Of a stretch of DNA of 12,401 nt, positions 1 through 8,900 are shown one piece after another. The notes below the pieces were generated by a model. The model was not told the origin of the DNA and ran no database searches. It saw only the letters and a list, made by a program, of their open reading frames with translations. Where the stretch lies: NCBI GenBank assembly GCA_030635525.1, contig DAOVYR010000009.1, forward strand, positions 1-12,401. The letters are read 5' to 3'. Position numbers and translations under genes: made by a program. Numbering within the stretch: the first letter of the stretch is position 1; each line of letters starts with the position of its first letter. The DNA is from Candidatus Nanohalarchaeota archaeon (GTDB lineage: Archaea; EX4484-52; B79-G9).

Positions 1-477
1 CTAAGTGAATGCTTTTGATATCCAGTCGCCGGCGTAATGTGTCAGGATTATGACTATTAGTGCGATTATCAGGTGCTCTCCAATGACTTTCCAGGGTTTT
101 GCTTTTTGTTCTCTGGCTAGGCTGTAGCTGAGGATGCTTAGTACTGACAGTCCCCAGATTACGCTTACTATGATTGCTGTGTCGAGTTCGAGCAGTATCA
201 GGGGAATGATGAATGTCAGTGCGAAAAGGAATTTTGATAAGAAGGTCGCTATTGTCGATTGCCATATCTCTTTTGTTGTGTGCGTGTTTTCTGATTCTTC
301 GGAGATGTGGATGCCCAGGGCGTCTGAGAATGCGTCTGCAATCGCTATTGTCAGTATGCCGCCGAGTACTACGAGTTTTGAGTGGGTGCCTGAGTATAGT
401 CCTATCATCAGTCCCAGTGTCGTGATTATGCCGGATGTCAGACCGAAACATAGCCCTATTTTCATTGAATGGTTCAT
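1..477 (-). CDS. Short VIT/CCC1-like integral membrane protein
   Basis: 158-aa membrane protein resembling the VIT1/CCC1 (DUF125) metal-transporter family. Seen: about five hydrophobic segments (roughly residues 5-26, 34-52, 78-97, 102-118, 132-152). A motif near residues 40-63, GGILTIAIADAFSDALGI followed by HISEESE, resembles the family's second helix (Gly-rich, Asp, Ser, Gly, then Ser and Glu). Known: VIT/CCC1 proteins export Fe or Mn from the cytosol and are usually over 200 aa with an acidic cytosolic loop. Here the segment after the motif is short (about 15 residues), so this is a minimal version. The start ATG at 477 has a TATA-like AAATATATTA centred 28 nt upstream, so it may be leaderless; the ATG at 465 is the alternative. 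It lies 22 nt after the DUF131 gene on the same strand. Substrate is unknown; the family call is moderate. Confidence 0.6.
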   Translation of the reverse strand: MNHSMKIGLCFGLTSGIITTLGLMIGLYSGTHSKLVVLGGILTIAIADAFSDALGIHISEESENTHTTKEIWQSTIATFLSKFLFALTFIIPLILLELDTAIIVSVIWGLSVLSILSYSLAREQKAKPWKVIGEHLIIALIVIILTHYAGDWISKAFT

Positions 478-499
478 TGTTGTTTTTTGTTTTTTTGTT

Positions 500-730
500 T
501 TAATATATTTTGTTTCTATAGATGATGTATAGAATATAGATGATTATTCCTGTGATGAGGGCTGTCAGTGCCCATTTTTTGTCTGTTCCAAGGGCTATGG
601 GGATAGGGCCTATGAAGATTACTGCTGCGCCGCCGGATTTTACGTCGGTTGATTGTATTGCGCTGATTATGAGGAAGATTATGCCTGCAAAGATAAGGAG
701 TATGCCGATTGTTGCAAGAGGAGTTTCCAT
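500..730 (-). CDS. DUF131 / TIGR00304 family membrane protein
   Basis: 76-aa archaeal membrane protein of unknown function. Seen: a first membrane helix at residues 5-25, a conserved loop GGAAVIFIGPIPIALGTDK at 33-51, and a second helix at 52-71 followed by a short basic tail. The Gly-rich IGPIPI..GTD signature is what I recognise as DUF131/TIGR00304, a family found almost only in archaea at about this length. A longer frame opens at 787, but the 19 extra residues are polar, overlap the upstream gene's end and are not part of the family, so I use the ATG at 730. A TATA-like element 27 nt upstream supports that start. It sits 25 nt after the upstream gene and 22 nt before the VIT-like gene. 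Function is not known. Confidence 0.8.
   Translation of the reverse strand: METPLATIGILLIFAGIIFLIISAIQSTDVKSGGAAVIFIGPIPIALGTDKKWALTALITGIIIYILYIIYRNKIY
501..510 (-). promoter_or_regulatory. TATA-like box for the VIT-like gene
   Basis: On the minus strand this reads AAATATATTA and is centred about 28 nt before the ATG at 477. It overlaps the spacer just after the DUF131 stop, so the VIT-like gene could be transcribed internally as well as by read-through. Confidence 0.35.
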
Positions 731-751
731 GTGTTTTTGTTGGATTCTGGG

Positions 752-761
752 GTTTTTATTT
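752..761 (-). promoter_or_regulatory. TATA-like box for the DUF131 gene
   Basis: Minus-strand AAATAAAAAC, centred about 27 nt before the ATG at 730. The spacing fits a leaderless archaeal transcript. It overlaps the last codons of the upstream hypothetical gene. Confidence 0.35.
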
Positions 762-1496
762 GTTGTTCTTAGGGAGATGTCCACCATCGACGTGAGGCCA
801 TCCCACGCCGGGATCCCAAAATTCTTTCGTTTTTTGAGGCGCTTGAGGCTCTTCGAGATCCGTTAAGTTTGTATACTCTGTATTGTTTAAGGTAATAGTT
901 ACTCCAGTACCCCCCGGTCCAGTTACTTCAGGTGTAAGTGTACCTTCTGGCGCTATTAGTTGTTTGAGATCCTCGATTTCTGAGTAAAGTGACTTTATTT
1001 CTTGTCCAATAATTTCAGGTGTAAGTGTACTTTGTGGCGCTATTTCTGAAGCTATGTCTGGTGTAGATTTTGCGACATCTTCTAGGCGGATTGGTCTATC
1101 CGTTTCAAATGGAGGACAATTATTATTGCTTGGTTGACTTGCCAGCGAACGAAAATCCGATTTTAAGTCGTGAAAGGTCATTTTTGCTGAGCCACATACA
1201 TCTCCGTTTCCGCATTTTTCATTACAAGCACGGATACGGTCATAGATGTTTAGATACTCCGCCTTAAGCTTATCCATATCACTTTTTTTAAGTAAATAAT
1301 CTAATAGCTGTTGTGCGGCCATACAGTCAGGAGTTATACCCTCGACAGGTATGCATTTATTACAGTAGCCTTCAACACTTTCAATTATTGCTATCTGCAT
1401 TTCAGGTGTCAAAAGTGTGTCTGAATCTTTTAGATATGATAATCCATATATTTGAGGGTCTTCTTTTCTGTAAAGTGCGTCACGATGCGCTTTCAT
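756..1496 (-). CDS. Hypothetical acidic Cys-containing protein with LTPE repeats
   Basis: 246-aa protein that I do not recognise. Seen: seven cysteines (residues 45, 48, 58, 91, 95, 101, 127), including CNKC and CNEKCGNGDVC, which might bind a metal or form disulfides. A short heptad-like stretch at 163-181 (IGQEIKSLYSEIEDLKQLI) could form a coiled coil. LTPE occurs at 29-32, 158-161 and 187-190, the last two inside a duplicated APxxTLTPE unit. The C-terminal 60 residues are rich in Gly, Pro, Thr and Asp and are probably disordered. There is no signal peptide or membrane helix. The frame opens at 1511, but GGGAGTGAT lies immediately inside it and makes a good Shine-Dalgarno for the ATG at 1496, which I chose. 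It is first in a tight same-strand cluster with the DUF131 and VIT-like genes. Function is unknown. Confidence 0.65.
   Translation of the reverse strand: MKAHRDALYRKEDPQIYGLSYLKDSDTLLTPEMQIAIIESVEGYCNKCIPVEGITPDCMAAQQLLDYLLKKSDMDKLKAEYLNIYDRIRACNEKCGNGDVCGSAKMTFHDLKSDFRSLASQPSNNNCPPFETDRPIRLEDVAKSTPDIASEIAPQSTLTPEIIGQEIKSLYSEIEDLKQLIAPEGTLTPEVTGPGGTGVTITLNNTEYTNLTDLEEPQAPQKTKEFWDPGVGWPHVDGGHLPKNNK
924..953 (-). repeat. Second copy of a 30-bp in-frame repeat (APEGTLTPEV)
   Basis: Encodes ten residues matching APQSTLTPEI encoded 87 bp upstream at 1011-1040. On the plus strand the shared core is caggtgtaagtgtac. The two copies bracket the predicted coiled coil, suggesting an internal duplication. 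Confidence 0.55.
1011..1040 (-). repeat. First copy of a 30-bp in-frame repeat (APQSTLTPEI)
   Basis: Partner of the copy at 924-953, 87 bp (29 codons) apart. A third, weaker LTPEM occurs near the N-terminus of the same protein, without the flanking similarity. Confidence 0.55.
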
Positions 1497-1497
1497 T

Positions 1498-1510
1498 TTA
1501 TCACTCCCCA
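1498..1510 (-). promoter_or_regulatory. Shine-Dalgarno site deciding the 1496 start
   Basis: Minus-strand GGGAGTGAT, 7 nt from GGAG to the ATG at 1496, matches the anti-SD core (GGAGGTGAT) except for one base. It argues against the ATG at 1511, which would place this sequence inside the coding region. This SD-led gene contrasts with the apparently leaderless genes nearby. Confidence 0.5.
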
Positions 1511-1511
1511 T

Positions 1512-2032
1512 TTTTTGTTTTATCTTTTACCTCTCGTCTTATTTTATTTCCTATCTATCCTTTTTTATGTCCGTATTTCTTTAATGCATATTCCCACTAT
1601 GTGGCATTTACCTGCCTATATATGTGTGTTACATCTTTTGCGTGACAATTAACCTAAATATATGTACGCGAACATATTTAAAGCTATTGTTTTTTGTTAT
1701 GATTCAGTGGTGTTTTATGCGCTTTTGTGAAAAAGAGATTTTGCACGGCATTGCATTTTGCTACCCGCATAAAAGCGACCACTCAGGCATTTTTGTCATA
1801 AATCCCTAATTTCTACAAAAACACCTACTCTCCTATCTTCTTGCTCTCATTTCGACAAAATAGACATAGCTATCGCTAACAACGAATACATTATGTGACA
1901 AAAGAACTCTTCTTCCTGAGCAACATCTTGAGGAGCTACATCAATATTTGTCACCAGAAGGAACCGGTTTATATCTATTATTTTTTGCGATAAGATTGTA
2001 GCATATCAATAATCATACATTACTCACATGCC
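1512..2032. other. Intergenic region, 521 bp, no supported gene
   Basis: Lies between two minus-strand hypothetical genes. Small frames here have no family resemblance, unfavourable composition and no convincing start signals. The part next to 1511 contains AT-rich minus-strand stretches (for example around 1538-1551) that could be the promoter of the gene starting at 1496. The only strong structure is the inverted repeat at 1706-1783. Confidence 0.5.
1706..1783. repeat. 78-bp imperfect inverted repeat
   Basis: AGTGGT (1706-1711) plus TTTTATGCG (1713-1721) pair with CGCATAAAA (1766-1774) plus ACCACT (1778-1783). This gives 15 base pairs interrupted only by a 1-by-3 internal loop, around a 44-nt centre that contains a small TGCA/TGCA hairpin. 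It could be a structured RNA, a remnant of a small inverted-repeat element, or a regulatory structure. No flanking duplication was evident. Confidence 0.5.
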
Positions 2033-2686
2033 TTATTTATACGCGAGTATTGCAGCTTTGACAATATTATCAAGCTCATCAGAGGAGAGCTGTCCATCAT
2101 CTGAAAATTCTTTGAATTCTTTGGCTTCACTTATCTTCTTGTCGAGAGCATCAATCATATCGTTAAAATAAATGATATCTTTTATTGTTTCTCTTAAAGC
2201 ACTTTCATTGAACAGCGGACCGCCGGGAACAGGATTATCAGAAGAAGGTGAGCCAATTTCATTCTTATAAATTGCTTGGCGAGACATAAGCGTGTGATCG
2301 CCCAAATATTTCTCAACTAAAGACATGCCTGATTCTTTTGCGTATTCATGCAAAGCTTCACTATCAAACATTTTATAATTATCCACTTTATCTACGAAAT
2401 TGCCTGTATTAATTATGGCTCCATGGAAAGGTAAAACATCATCGTCTGGTTTAGGACCGAAAATATCTCTTTTGACAGATTTCAGATCGCTGGGCACCTC
2501 GTGCTTAAAAAATATATGGGCTATATCCCTTTGCTCACCCTCTTTATACAGATGCGTTCTATATCCCGGAGAAGTCCATGACTCGGTGCCACCACCCCTG
2601 TATTGCAAGCCACACTGTCGTATGACCTTATCAATCTGCCTTTTGGACAGATACTGTATTGATTCATCCTTTATTGGTTTGCCCAT
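2033..2686 (-). CDS. Hypothetical protein with C-terminal EF-hand-like loop
   Basis: 217-aa protein not recognised as a known family. Seen: a basic N-terminal helix region, a Gly-rich YRGGG stretch near 30, HIFFKHE near 58-64, and KPDDDVLPF near 79-87. There is a Pro/Gly-rich linker near 147-158, then a helical C-terminus. Residues 193-204 (EFSDDGQLSSDE) fit an EF-hand loop at position 5 (Asp), 6 (Gly), 8 (Leu), 9 (Ser) and 12 (Glu), but position 1 is Glu rather than Asp; helices flank it. A single imperfect hand may or may not bind Ca2+. There is no signal peptide or membrane helix. The ATG at 2686 is preferred over an upstream TTG (2695) because a TATA-like box lies 25 nt before it. It is divergent from lysS. 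Function is unknown. Confidence 0.65.
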   Translation of the reverse strand: MGKPIKDESIQYLSKRQIDKVIRQCGLQYRGGGTESWTSPGYRTHLYKEGEQRDIAHIFFKHEVPSDLKSVKRDIFGPKPDDDVLPFHGAIINTGNFVDKVDNYKMFDSEALHEYAKESGMSLVEKYLGDHTLMSRQAIYKNEIGSPSSDNPVPGGPLFNESALRETIKDIIYFNDMIDALDKKISEAKEFKEFSDDGQLSSDELDNIVKAAILAYK

Positions 2687-2706
2687 ACAATTCAATTAGC
2701 ATAAAC

Positions 2707-2714
2707 ATTTATAT
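2707..2714 (-). promoter_or_regulatory. TATA-like box, leaderless promoter of the EF-hand-like gene
   Basis: Minus-strand ATATAAAT centred 25 nt upstream of the ATG at 2686, the distance expected if transcription begins at or next to the A of the start codon. No Shine-Dalgarno sequence is visible. Confidence 0.5.
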
Positions 2715-2851
2715 TATTTTGTAATTGTTCGGTAATAAAAATATGCACTCTACACAGACATAAGACATAACAAAAAATATTCTATCCTCTATCCGGAAAT
2801 CCAGAAAGCAGGTATCTAAGCATATATTTAATAAAGGTATCATAATACAAG

Positions 2852-2860
2852 TATAATAAA
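2852..2860 (+). promoter_or_regulatory. TATA-like box upstream of lysS
   Basis: TATAATAAA centred about 21 nt before the GTG at 2876 and 30 nt before a TTG at 2885. A second AT-rich candidate (TATATTTAA, about 2823-2831) lies further upstream. The 189-bp gap 2687-2875 therefore holds divergent promoters for the EF-hand-like gene and for lysS. Confidence 0.4.
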
Positions 2861-2875
2861 AAATACTATCATCAG

Positions 2876-4582
2876 GTGTGCAGATTGACCGATAAAAGAG
2901 GAAAAGAAAAAAAAGATATACACTGGGCAGACAATATTGCAGAGACCGTGCGCTCGCGCGCCCAAGTTGATCCAATACTTAAAAAGACAGTTAAAGAGAG
3001 AGGATATATCGTCTATGACGAGAAGACGCCTTCTGGGAAGATACATATCGGCGCCGGAAGAGGATGGGTCATTCATGACTGCATTGCAAAGGCTATGCGC
3101 GATAAAGGAATGAAAGCAAAATTCATACTATCATCAGATGATACAGACCCGTTTGACAAGATGAACAAAGACCTTCCTCCGGGGTACAAAAAGTATCTGG
3201 GGATGCCTTTTCGAAATATCCCTTCGCCTGTCAAGGGGTATGAGAGTTTTGCTGATTATTATTTTTCTGAATGTGTAGAGAAGTTTGAGGAGTTCGGGAT
3301 CGAGGCTGAGATACAGAGTACCGGCAAGGCTTATGACAAGGGATTGTTTAACAGGACCATTAAGATTGCGCTTGATAATGCTGATAAGATTCAGGAGATA
3401 TACGGCAGGTTTTCGCGGAAGGGGTCTGTCGGAACCAAACGGCTTCCGTTCAACCCGATATGTGAAAAATGCGGCAAGATAGGCACAACTTATGCTTACG
3501 CGTGGGATCCTGTGCGCGAGGTTGTGAAGTACCGGTGCGAAGCGAATCTTGTGGACTGGGCGAAAGGATGCGGTTATGAGGGCGAGGTCAGCCCTTATGA
3601 TGGCCGGGGTAAGTTTCCGTGGAAGGTGGAGTGGGCTGCCAAGTGGCCGACAATCGGTGTTTCGGTTGAGACTGCGGGAAAAGATCATTTTACTTATGGA
3701 GGATCGAGGAGCGTGGCTATTGCTATCAGTGATGAGGTGTTTGATTATCCGCCGCCGTATCCTTCGACGAGGAAAGATATAGGGAAAGCGTATGAGTTCT
3801 TTACAATAGGCGGGAAGAAAATGAGTACGTCAAAGGGCAGGGGTGTCAGTTTTGCCGGTATGACTGACTATGCGCCTGCAAGTCTTCTTCGGTATCTTCT
3901 TGTAAAGACGCGGCCTCATGCTGTGATTGATTTTGATCCTGTGGGGACCAATAAGGTTGTATTGCTTTATGAGGCTTATGACAGGACTGAGCGCATATTC
4001 TACAACAAGGAGCATGTCTCCAATGAAAAAGAGGCGCAGCATGAAAAGAGGGTGTATGAGCTGTCACATGTGGGGGGTCCGGTCAGGAAGACGCAGCCGA
4101 TCCAGATACCGTTTACTTATGCTGCGGCGCTTGTGCAGATTGCAGGGGATGCGGATGCTGCGATGGGTGCGCTTGTGCGTACAGGACATGTCGGGAAGTC
4201 TGTATCTGCTGCTGACAGGAAGTATATAATTGAGCGCCTGGCGTATGCGGGGAAATGGGTGGAGGAGTTTGCGCCTGATGATTATAAGTTCATTGTGAAT
4301 AAGTCGGTTCTAAAGGAGTCGAGGGTTAAGCTTTCGGATGTTGAGGTTTCGGCGCTTTTGATGTTCAAGGAGAAGTTGCTTAAGAGGAGAGAATACACAG
4401 AAGAAGAGTGCATGGAAATTATCAAGGGAGCTGTAGGTGAGTCTGGTGTTTTGCCGAGGATGTTTTACAGGGCAGCTTATCTTGCTCTTTTGAATAAGGA
4501 ACACGGGCCGAAACTGACATCACTTATAAAAATGATTGGCCAAAAGGAGACTGCTTTGATACTTGGTACACTGGAAAAGTGA
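2876..4582 (+). CDS. lysS: Lysyl-tRNA synthetase, class I (archaeal type)
   Basis: Attaches lysine to tRNA-Lys in the cytosol (ATP + lysine + tRNA to Lys-tRNA + AMP + PPi). Seen in 568 aa: HWADNIAE at 16-23 as in archaeal class I LysRS; the nucleotide-binding TPSGKIHIGA at 51-60 (HIGH motif as HIGA); a likely zinc knuckle with Cys196, Cys199, Cys221 and Cys232; and KMSTSKG at 315-321, the KMSKS-type loop. A helical C-terminal anticodon-binding region follows. The length fits the family. Known: class I LysRS replaces the class II enzyme in most archaea. The start is uncertain: GTG at 2876 or TTG at 2885, the latter preceded by AGGTG; both add a basic extension ahead of the conserved HWADN. The stop lies 4 nt before the aspartate kinase ATG, so the two are probably co-transcribed. 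Confidence 0.95.
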   Translation: MCRLTDKRGKEKKDIHWADNIAETVRSRAQVDPILKKTVKERGYIVYDEKTPSGKIHIGAGRGWVIHDCIAKAMRDKGMKAKFILSSDDTDPFDKMNKDLPPGYKKYLGMPFRNIPSPVKGYESFADYYFSECVEKFEEFGIEAEIQSTGKAYDKGLFNRTIKIALDNADKIQEIYGRFSRKGSVGTKRLPFNPICEKCGKIGTTYAYAWDPVREVVKYRCEANLVDWAKGCGYEGEVSPYDGRGKFPWKVEWAAKWPTIGVSVETAGKDHFTYGGSRSVAIAISDEVFDYPPPYPSTRKDIGKAYEFFTIGGKKMSTSKGRGVSFAGMTDYAPASLLRYLLVKTRPHAVIDFDPVGTNKVVLLYEAYDRTERIFYNKEHVSNEKEAQHEKRVYELSHVGGPVRKTQPIQIPFTYAAALVQIAGDADAAMGALVRTGHVGKSVSAADRKYIIERLAYAGKWVEEFAPDDYKFIVNKSVLKESRVKLSDVEVSALLMFKEKLLKRREYTEEECMEIIKGAVGESGVLPRMFYRAAYLALLNKEHGPKLTSLIKMIGQKETALILGTLEK

Positions 4583-4586
4583 TATT

Positions 4587-5879
4587 ATGGGTAAAAAGAC
4601 ACTTGTCATTAAGTTTGGAGGCACTTCTGTCGCGGACAAGAGTGCGCTTCTTAATGTGGTTAAGATTGTCAAGAGCCATAAGGACTGTAAGTTGTGTGTT
4701 GTCCTTTCTGCGATAGGAAACACTGCGAAATATGGGAAGGTCACTGATGCGCTTATAGATATGAGGAATTCGGGTGATAAGAAGATTCTTCATGAATTGA
4801 GGATGCGACACTTAGGTATTATCGATGAGTGCATCAAGGGCAAGAAATGCAGGGAAGATGCCAAAAGTGAAATTAAGCGCATCATTGGTGAAATTGATGG
4901 GTGTATTGAGGTTCCGGTTTGCCCTCTTGAGTGTTTCGGTGAAAGGATGTCTGTGCAGGTGATGTACTATCTGCTAAAGGATAAGGGGATTGATGTTTCT
5001 TATGTGGATGCCTGTGATGTTGTGCATTTTATTAATGGGAATCCGTATTTCCAGAAGATAATAGATTCATCGGAATTGATAAAGAGGAAGATGAAGGCAG
5101 ACAGTGTTGTGATAACCGAGGGTTTTATTGCAAATGAGATGGGGAAAATGACTTGCATGAACCGCGGGGGGTCTGACCAGACTGCCACCCTTATTGGTGA
5201 GGCAATAGGCGCAGATGAAGTTATTATATACAGTGACAGGGACGGCATACTCACTGCTGACCCGCGGGTTGTGAAGGATGCGAGGACAGTGGATGAGATA
5301 TCTTATTCTGAAGCAGAAGAGATGGCTGGCCATGGGGTGAAGATAATCTATCCGAAGATTCTTGAGCCTCTTAAGGGTTCGAGTATACCTGTTGTTATTA
5401 AAAATACGTTCAGACCAGAGCATAAGGGTACGAGGATTGTGCCTCTTGCGAAGAATAAGGGTGTGAAGTGTATCACTATGGTTGAGCAGCAACACATATC
5501 CATACACAATTCTTCAATGATCGGGACTGAGGGTTTTCTTGCAAAGGTGTTTGCAAATATTGAGAGTGATGTGGATGTTGTTATATCCGGTAATCCGATT
5601 ATAGGCTATACGACATCCGGTGGTGTGAAGCATGGAGATGATCTTTCGGAGTTTGGGGATATAAGGCAGCAGAGCGTGCATACTATTGCAATTGTCGGTG
5701 AGGATGTTGAGAATAATCCGAATGTGTTGAGCAAAATATCAAAGTGCCTTGCAGATGTGAATCTTGAGATTGAGTTTATATCGCACGACAGGCAAAGTGC
5801 TGCAATATACTTCGGGATAAAGGAAAACGACAGGACTGATGTTCTTTTGAATATGCTTCATAAGGCGTTGATTGAGTGA
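4587..5879 (+). CDS. lysC: Aspartate kinase
   Basis: Phosphorylates L-aspartate with ATP to 4-phospho-L-aspartate, the first step toward lysine, threonine and methionine. Seen in 430 aa: KFGGTS at 9-14 in the N-terminal amino-acid-kinase domain; CFGERMSVQ near 116-124; TEGFI near 177; the nucleotide-site segment NRGGSDQTA at 192-200; and YSDRDGILTADPR at 215-227. C-terminal to about residue 295 are two ACT-like segments (about 296-350 and 365-430), the usual feedback-regulation module. The frame is open from a TTG at 4563, but the ATG at 4587 begins the family N-terminus (MGKKTLVIKFGG) and has GTGAT 3 nt before it. It follows lysS by 4 nt. Asd and later pathway genes are not in the window. 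The symbol lysC is by family; a threonine- or homoserine-directed role is equally possible. Confidence 0.93.
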   Translation: MGKKTLVIKFGGTSVADKSALLNVVKIVKSHKDCKLCVVLSAIGNTAKYGKVTDALIDMRNSGDKKILHELRMRHLGIIDECIKGKKCREDAKSEIKRIIGEIDGCIEVPVCPLECFGERMSVQVMYYLLKDKGIDVSYVDACDVVHFINGNPYFQKIIDSSELIKRKMKADSVVITEGFIANEMGKMTCMNRGGSDQTATLIGEAIGADEVIIYSDRDGILTADPRVVKDARTVDEISYSEAEEMAGHGVKIIYPKILEPLKGSSIPVVIKNTFRPEHKGTRIVPLAKNKGVKCITMVEQQHISIHNSSMIGTEGFLAKVFANIESDVDVVISGNPIIGYTTSGGVKHGDDLSEFGDIRQQSVHTIAIVGEDVENNPNVLSKISKCLADVNLEIEFISHDRQSAAIYFGIKENDRTDVLLNMLHKALIE

Positions 5880-5902
5880 ATGCGTTATCTGTTATGCTTC
5901 GC

Positions 5903-8900
5903 TTACTTGTATAACTGGATATTTTTTGGTTTTTTTTGAGAACTTTTGTCTTTATCTTCACTTTTTCTGCTTTTAATGAAAAGATAGACAAGCAATATGA
6001 TTGTAATAGTTACAACCACGAAAATGGGATAACTGTAACTTTGTAGATATGCCCCTGTCGGAGTAACCAGATTATTTGGTTCGGAGTCTGTCTCATTCTT
6101 AATATTCCTTATGATTCTTGGACGCTTTGTATTATTCAATTCCCCTTGTTGCATGTATTCAAGTTCACTTAGATTTTCCTGTATTGAAGTGTTGTCCATT
6201 GTATATGTAGGTATGTCGTTTTGTTCTATCTCTACAGGTATATCATCAATAGATTCATTAAAGGTGATATTTAGATCCTTGGGTGCGAATACTGTTCGAG
6301 AACCTGAACTACTTCCAGAATAACAGTCGCAGTCAAGATTGCAGCTTGAACATGTTTCTCCTGAATCACAATGGGTGTCACCGCAATATGTATTCTGAGA
6401 CCTGCAGGTGCCATGCACGCAATAACCTCCGATGCATTCAAGTGCATTCGAGCATGATCCACCATCCGGTATTTTCCCGCCAACTCCATAAGTGCTGAAA
6501 TGGCTTACATTGGCCCAGACATAGCCTGCTGTTGTGTTGACGCCAGCACCATAGACCCAATCCATTGACTCAAGAAGTTTGACCCATTCAGAATTTGATT
6601 CATTGAACCAATAGACTGCAAGGCTGCTTTCATCAATATCAAGTTCCTCTTTTTCATAAAATATCCTGATCAGAGCAGAAGTTATGTTACTTTCAAGCTT
6701 TTCATCAGCATCTATCCGGATATATTTCCCGATCTTCACAACACCAAAAGAACTGTTTGTGGGATTGAAAAGTGTTTCGGTAATATTTATACTGCTATTT
6801 GAGATATTGTTATCGGTCGAGATGTCAAGAAAAATATCGTTTGAGGGTGAGTCAATGGATGTGACCGCGTCACTTACAAAGTCAAAATTGTTTTCATAAA
6901 CAGCTCTGACTACGTCAAATAAGATAAGAGCAGAATCATTTGTGTTTCCATATATGTCTGTGCAGGACATGTTAAGTCTGTTGGTACCGAGATCTGCCGT
7001 GATTATCTGCACTCCATTGTCCGTATCTTTGAATAAGGTAATTGTGCCTGCGCCATTAAGTGTATAGGAGCAATCTGTAATCACATCTGTGCTTACGTTT
7101 AATGTGATGTATTGGCTCAGATATTCTGTTGCTTCTGGCTCATTGATTATCACGGAAGGAGCAATCTGGTTGCAGGATCTGTTGACATTTTCCGGGATTC
7201 CTAAATTATCTGATTCGAGTTTGGTAATCTCATAACAACTATTATGATCTTCAAAACTTATGCAGGATTGTGTTTCGTTTTCTGAACATTCATCATATTC
7301 AGAACAAATCCAGTTTGGTGTGCAGTAGTCGCATGAGTAAGTGTTCTCTTCCGGGATATCATTGTCTGATTCTAGATTTGTTTGAGCATAGCAGTCTTGT
7401 TCGTCGATGTAATATCCTATCATAGCATCGTTTTTCTTGCATGTTGTATTTATTTCTGTCCATATTGGTGTACAAAAATCACATGGGTAAGTGTTCTCTT
7501 CCGGGATATCATTGTCTGATTCTAGATTTGTTTTAGCATAGCAGTCATTTTCGTCGACGTAATATCCTGTCATTTCGTTGTTTTTTTTGCATGTTGTATT
7601 TATTTCGTACCACTCTGGTACGCACAGGTCCAGATTAAATACGATTGACTCTGATACATCTACCATGAAATAACTAATGCCTGTAACTGACAGCGTATGA
7701 ATGCCGTCGTTCAAAAGATCCAGGTTGAGGGTAGAATTGCTCGCATCGCAATCGGAACATAATAATATCTCATCACCACTGTCAATATTATAGCTGAGAT
7801 TGAGCAATACCTCACTTGTGGTAACATTAAGGTCTATGGCATCTGTGTAATATGTCTTTGGTGTTGGTGATGAAATAGTTATATTGAAAGGAGATATCGG
7901 TGGAATGTTTGCGATCAGATCCTTGAATCTTACGATATCTACTGCACCAGAGTTTTCTTTTTCTTTTGCCCAGTCTAAAACATCTGTCAGTACCTGAATC
8001 TTAGAAGGGTCAGGATTTTCATATGGATCATTGAACTGGTGATGATGAAGCAAAATCACGCACCTATCATATACGCTCATCGCGTACTCACAGGAGGTTC
8101 TGATTTCATCTGCAGTATTATAGCGGTCTTCACCCCAGTTGTAGAAATCTGTGGTTGCAGGAAGATGGCTGATACCATCGATTTCCCTGAATGCAACACC
8201 TCGATAGATGTCGTCAGTTCCGGAAGAGATTATAGGGACATTATTTTCTCTTAGTGCAGTCAGAGTATTGTTATTATATGCATGGAAGGGCGGCGTAAAA
8301 GTCACTGGCCTGACCCCTGTAAGAGTCTCAATAATTTCTAACCCTTCAGCTATACGGAACGATGCTTCTGAAACAGAGAGATTCCCGAACTCATTCTCCG
8401 AATGGCCATTACCATGCAATGCAAATTCAATATTCGGATCATTTTTGATGCTATTGAGGTATTCACCAAGAATTACATCTGAGCTTATCTCTCTGCCGTA
8501 TGGGATTGGAATAAGAGCCATAACGTGTGGAACATTCCGGTTCCTGAATGTTTCTGTGATATTAAATATCGTATTAAAAGACCAGAAAGGAGCGATGTCA
8601 TCATCCCTGAATACAATGAACTTTTTATTTTCAGCAGGAAGATCAGATACATCATTTCCGTTAGTCTGAAGTGATATGCTATCACTTTCTTTTGTATTGA
8701 TCCACTCTGCAACTTCAGTGAATGGTTCTACCTTCTGTGGAACAAAAATGCCATATTCATCTGAAGCTTCCTTGTCTGGCTGATTCCACATCTCATAGGT
8801 AACTGCTTCTGTGTTCACAATTGCAGAAAAAGAAGACATGACAAATACAATCAAACATAAAGATGACAATCCGGGAACATTATTTTTGTTGCTAATTATT

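Noticed and set aside
1313..1809. Overlapping plus-strand frames of about 60-110 aa (1313-1645, 1452-1652, 1624-1809)
   Set aside because: Rich in Phe/Cys/Tyr in a way typical of AT-rich non-coding DNA, partly antisense to the gene at 756-1496, no start signals or recognisable motifs.
2709..3076. Minus-strand frames across the lysS 5' end
   Set aside because: Antisense to lysS and its promoter; low-complexity composition; no family resemblance.
3134..3688. 184-aa minus-strand frame inside lysS
   Set aside because: Fully antisense to strongly conserved lysS coding sequence; a shadow frame.
5067..5507. 146-aa minus-strand frame inside the aspartate kinase gene
   Set aside because: Antisense to the kinase active-site region, which is clearly coding on the plus strand.
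7325..7624. CRISPR-like repetition
   Set aside because: The repeats are in-frame protein cassettes of 150 bp without spacers, not short direct repeats.
8208..8669. 153-aa plus-strand frame inside the deacetylase domain
   Set aside because: Antisense to the NodB motifs; no independent support.
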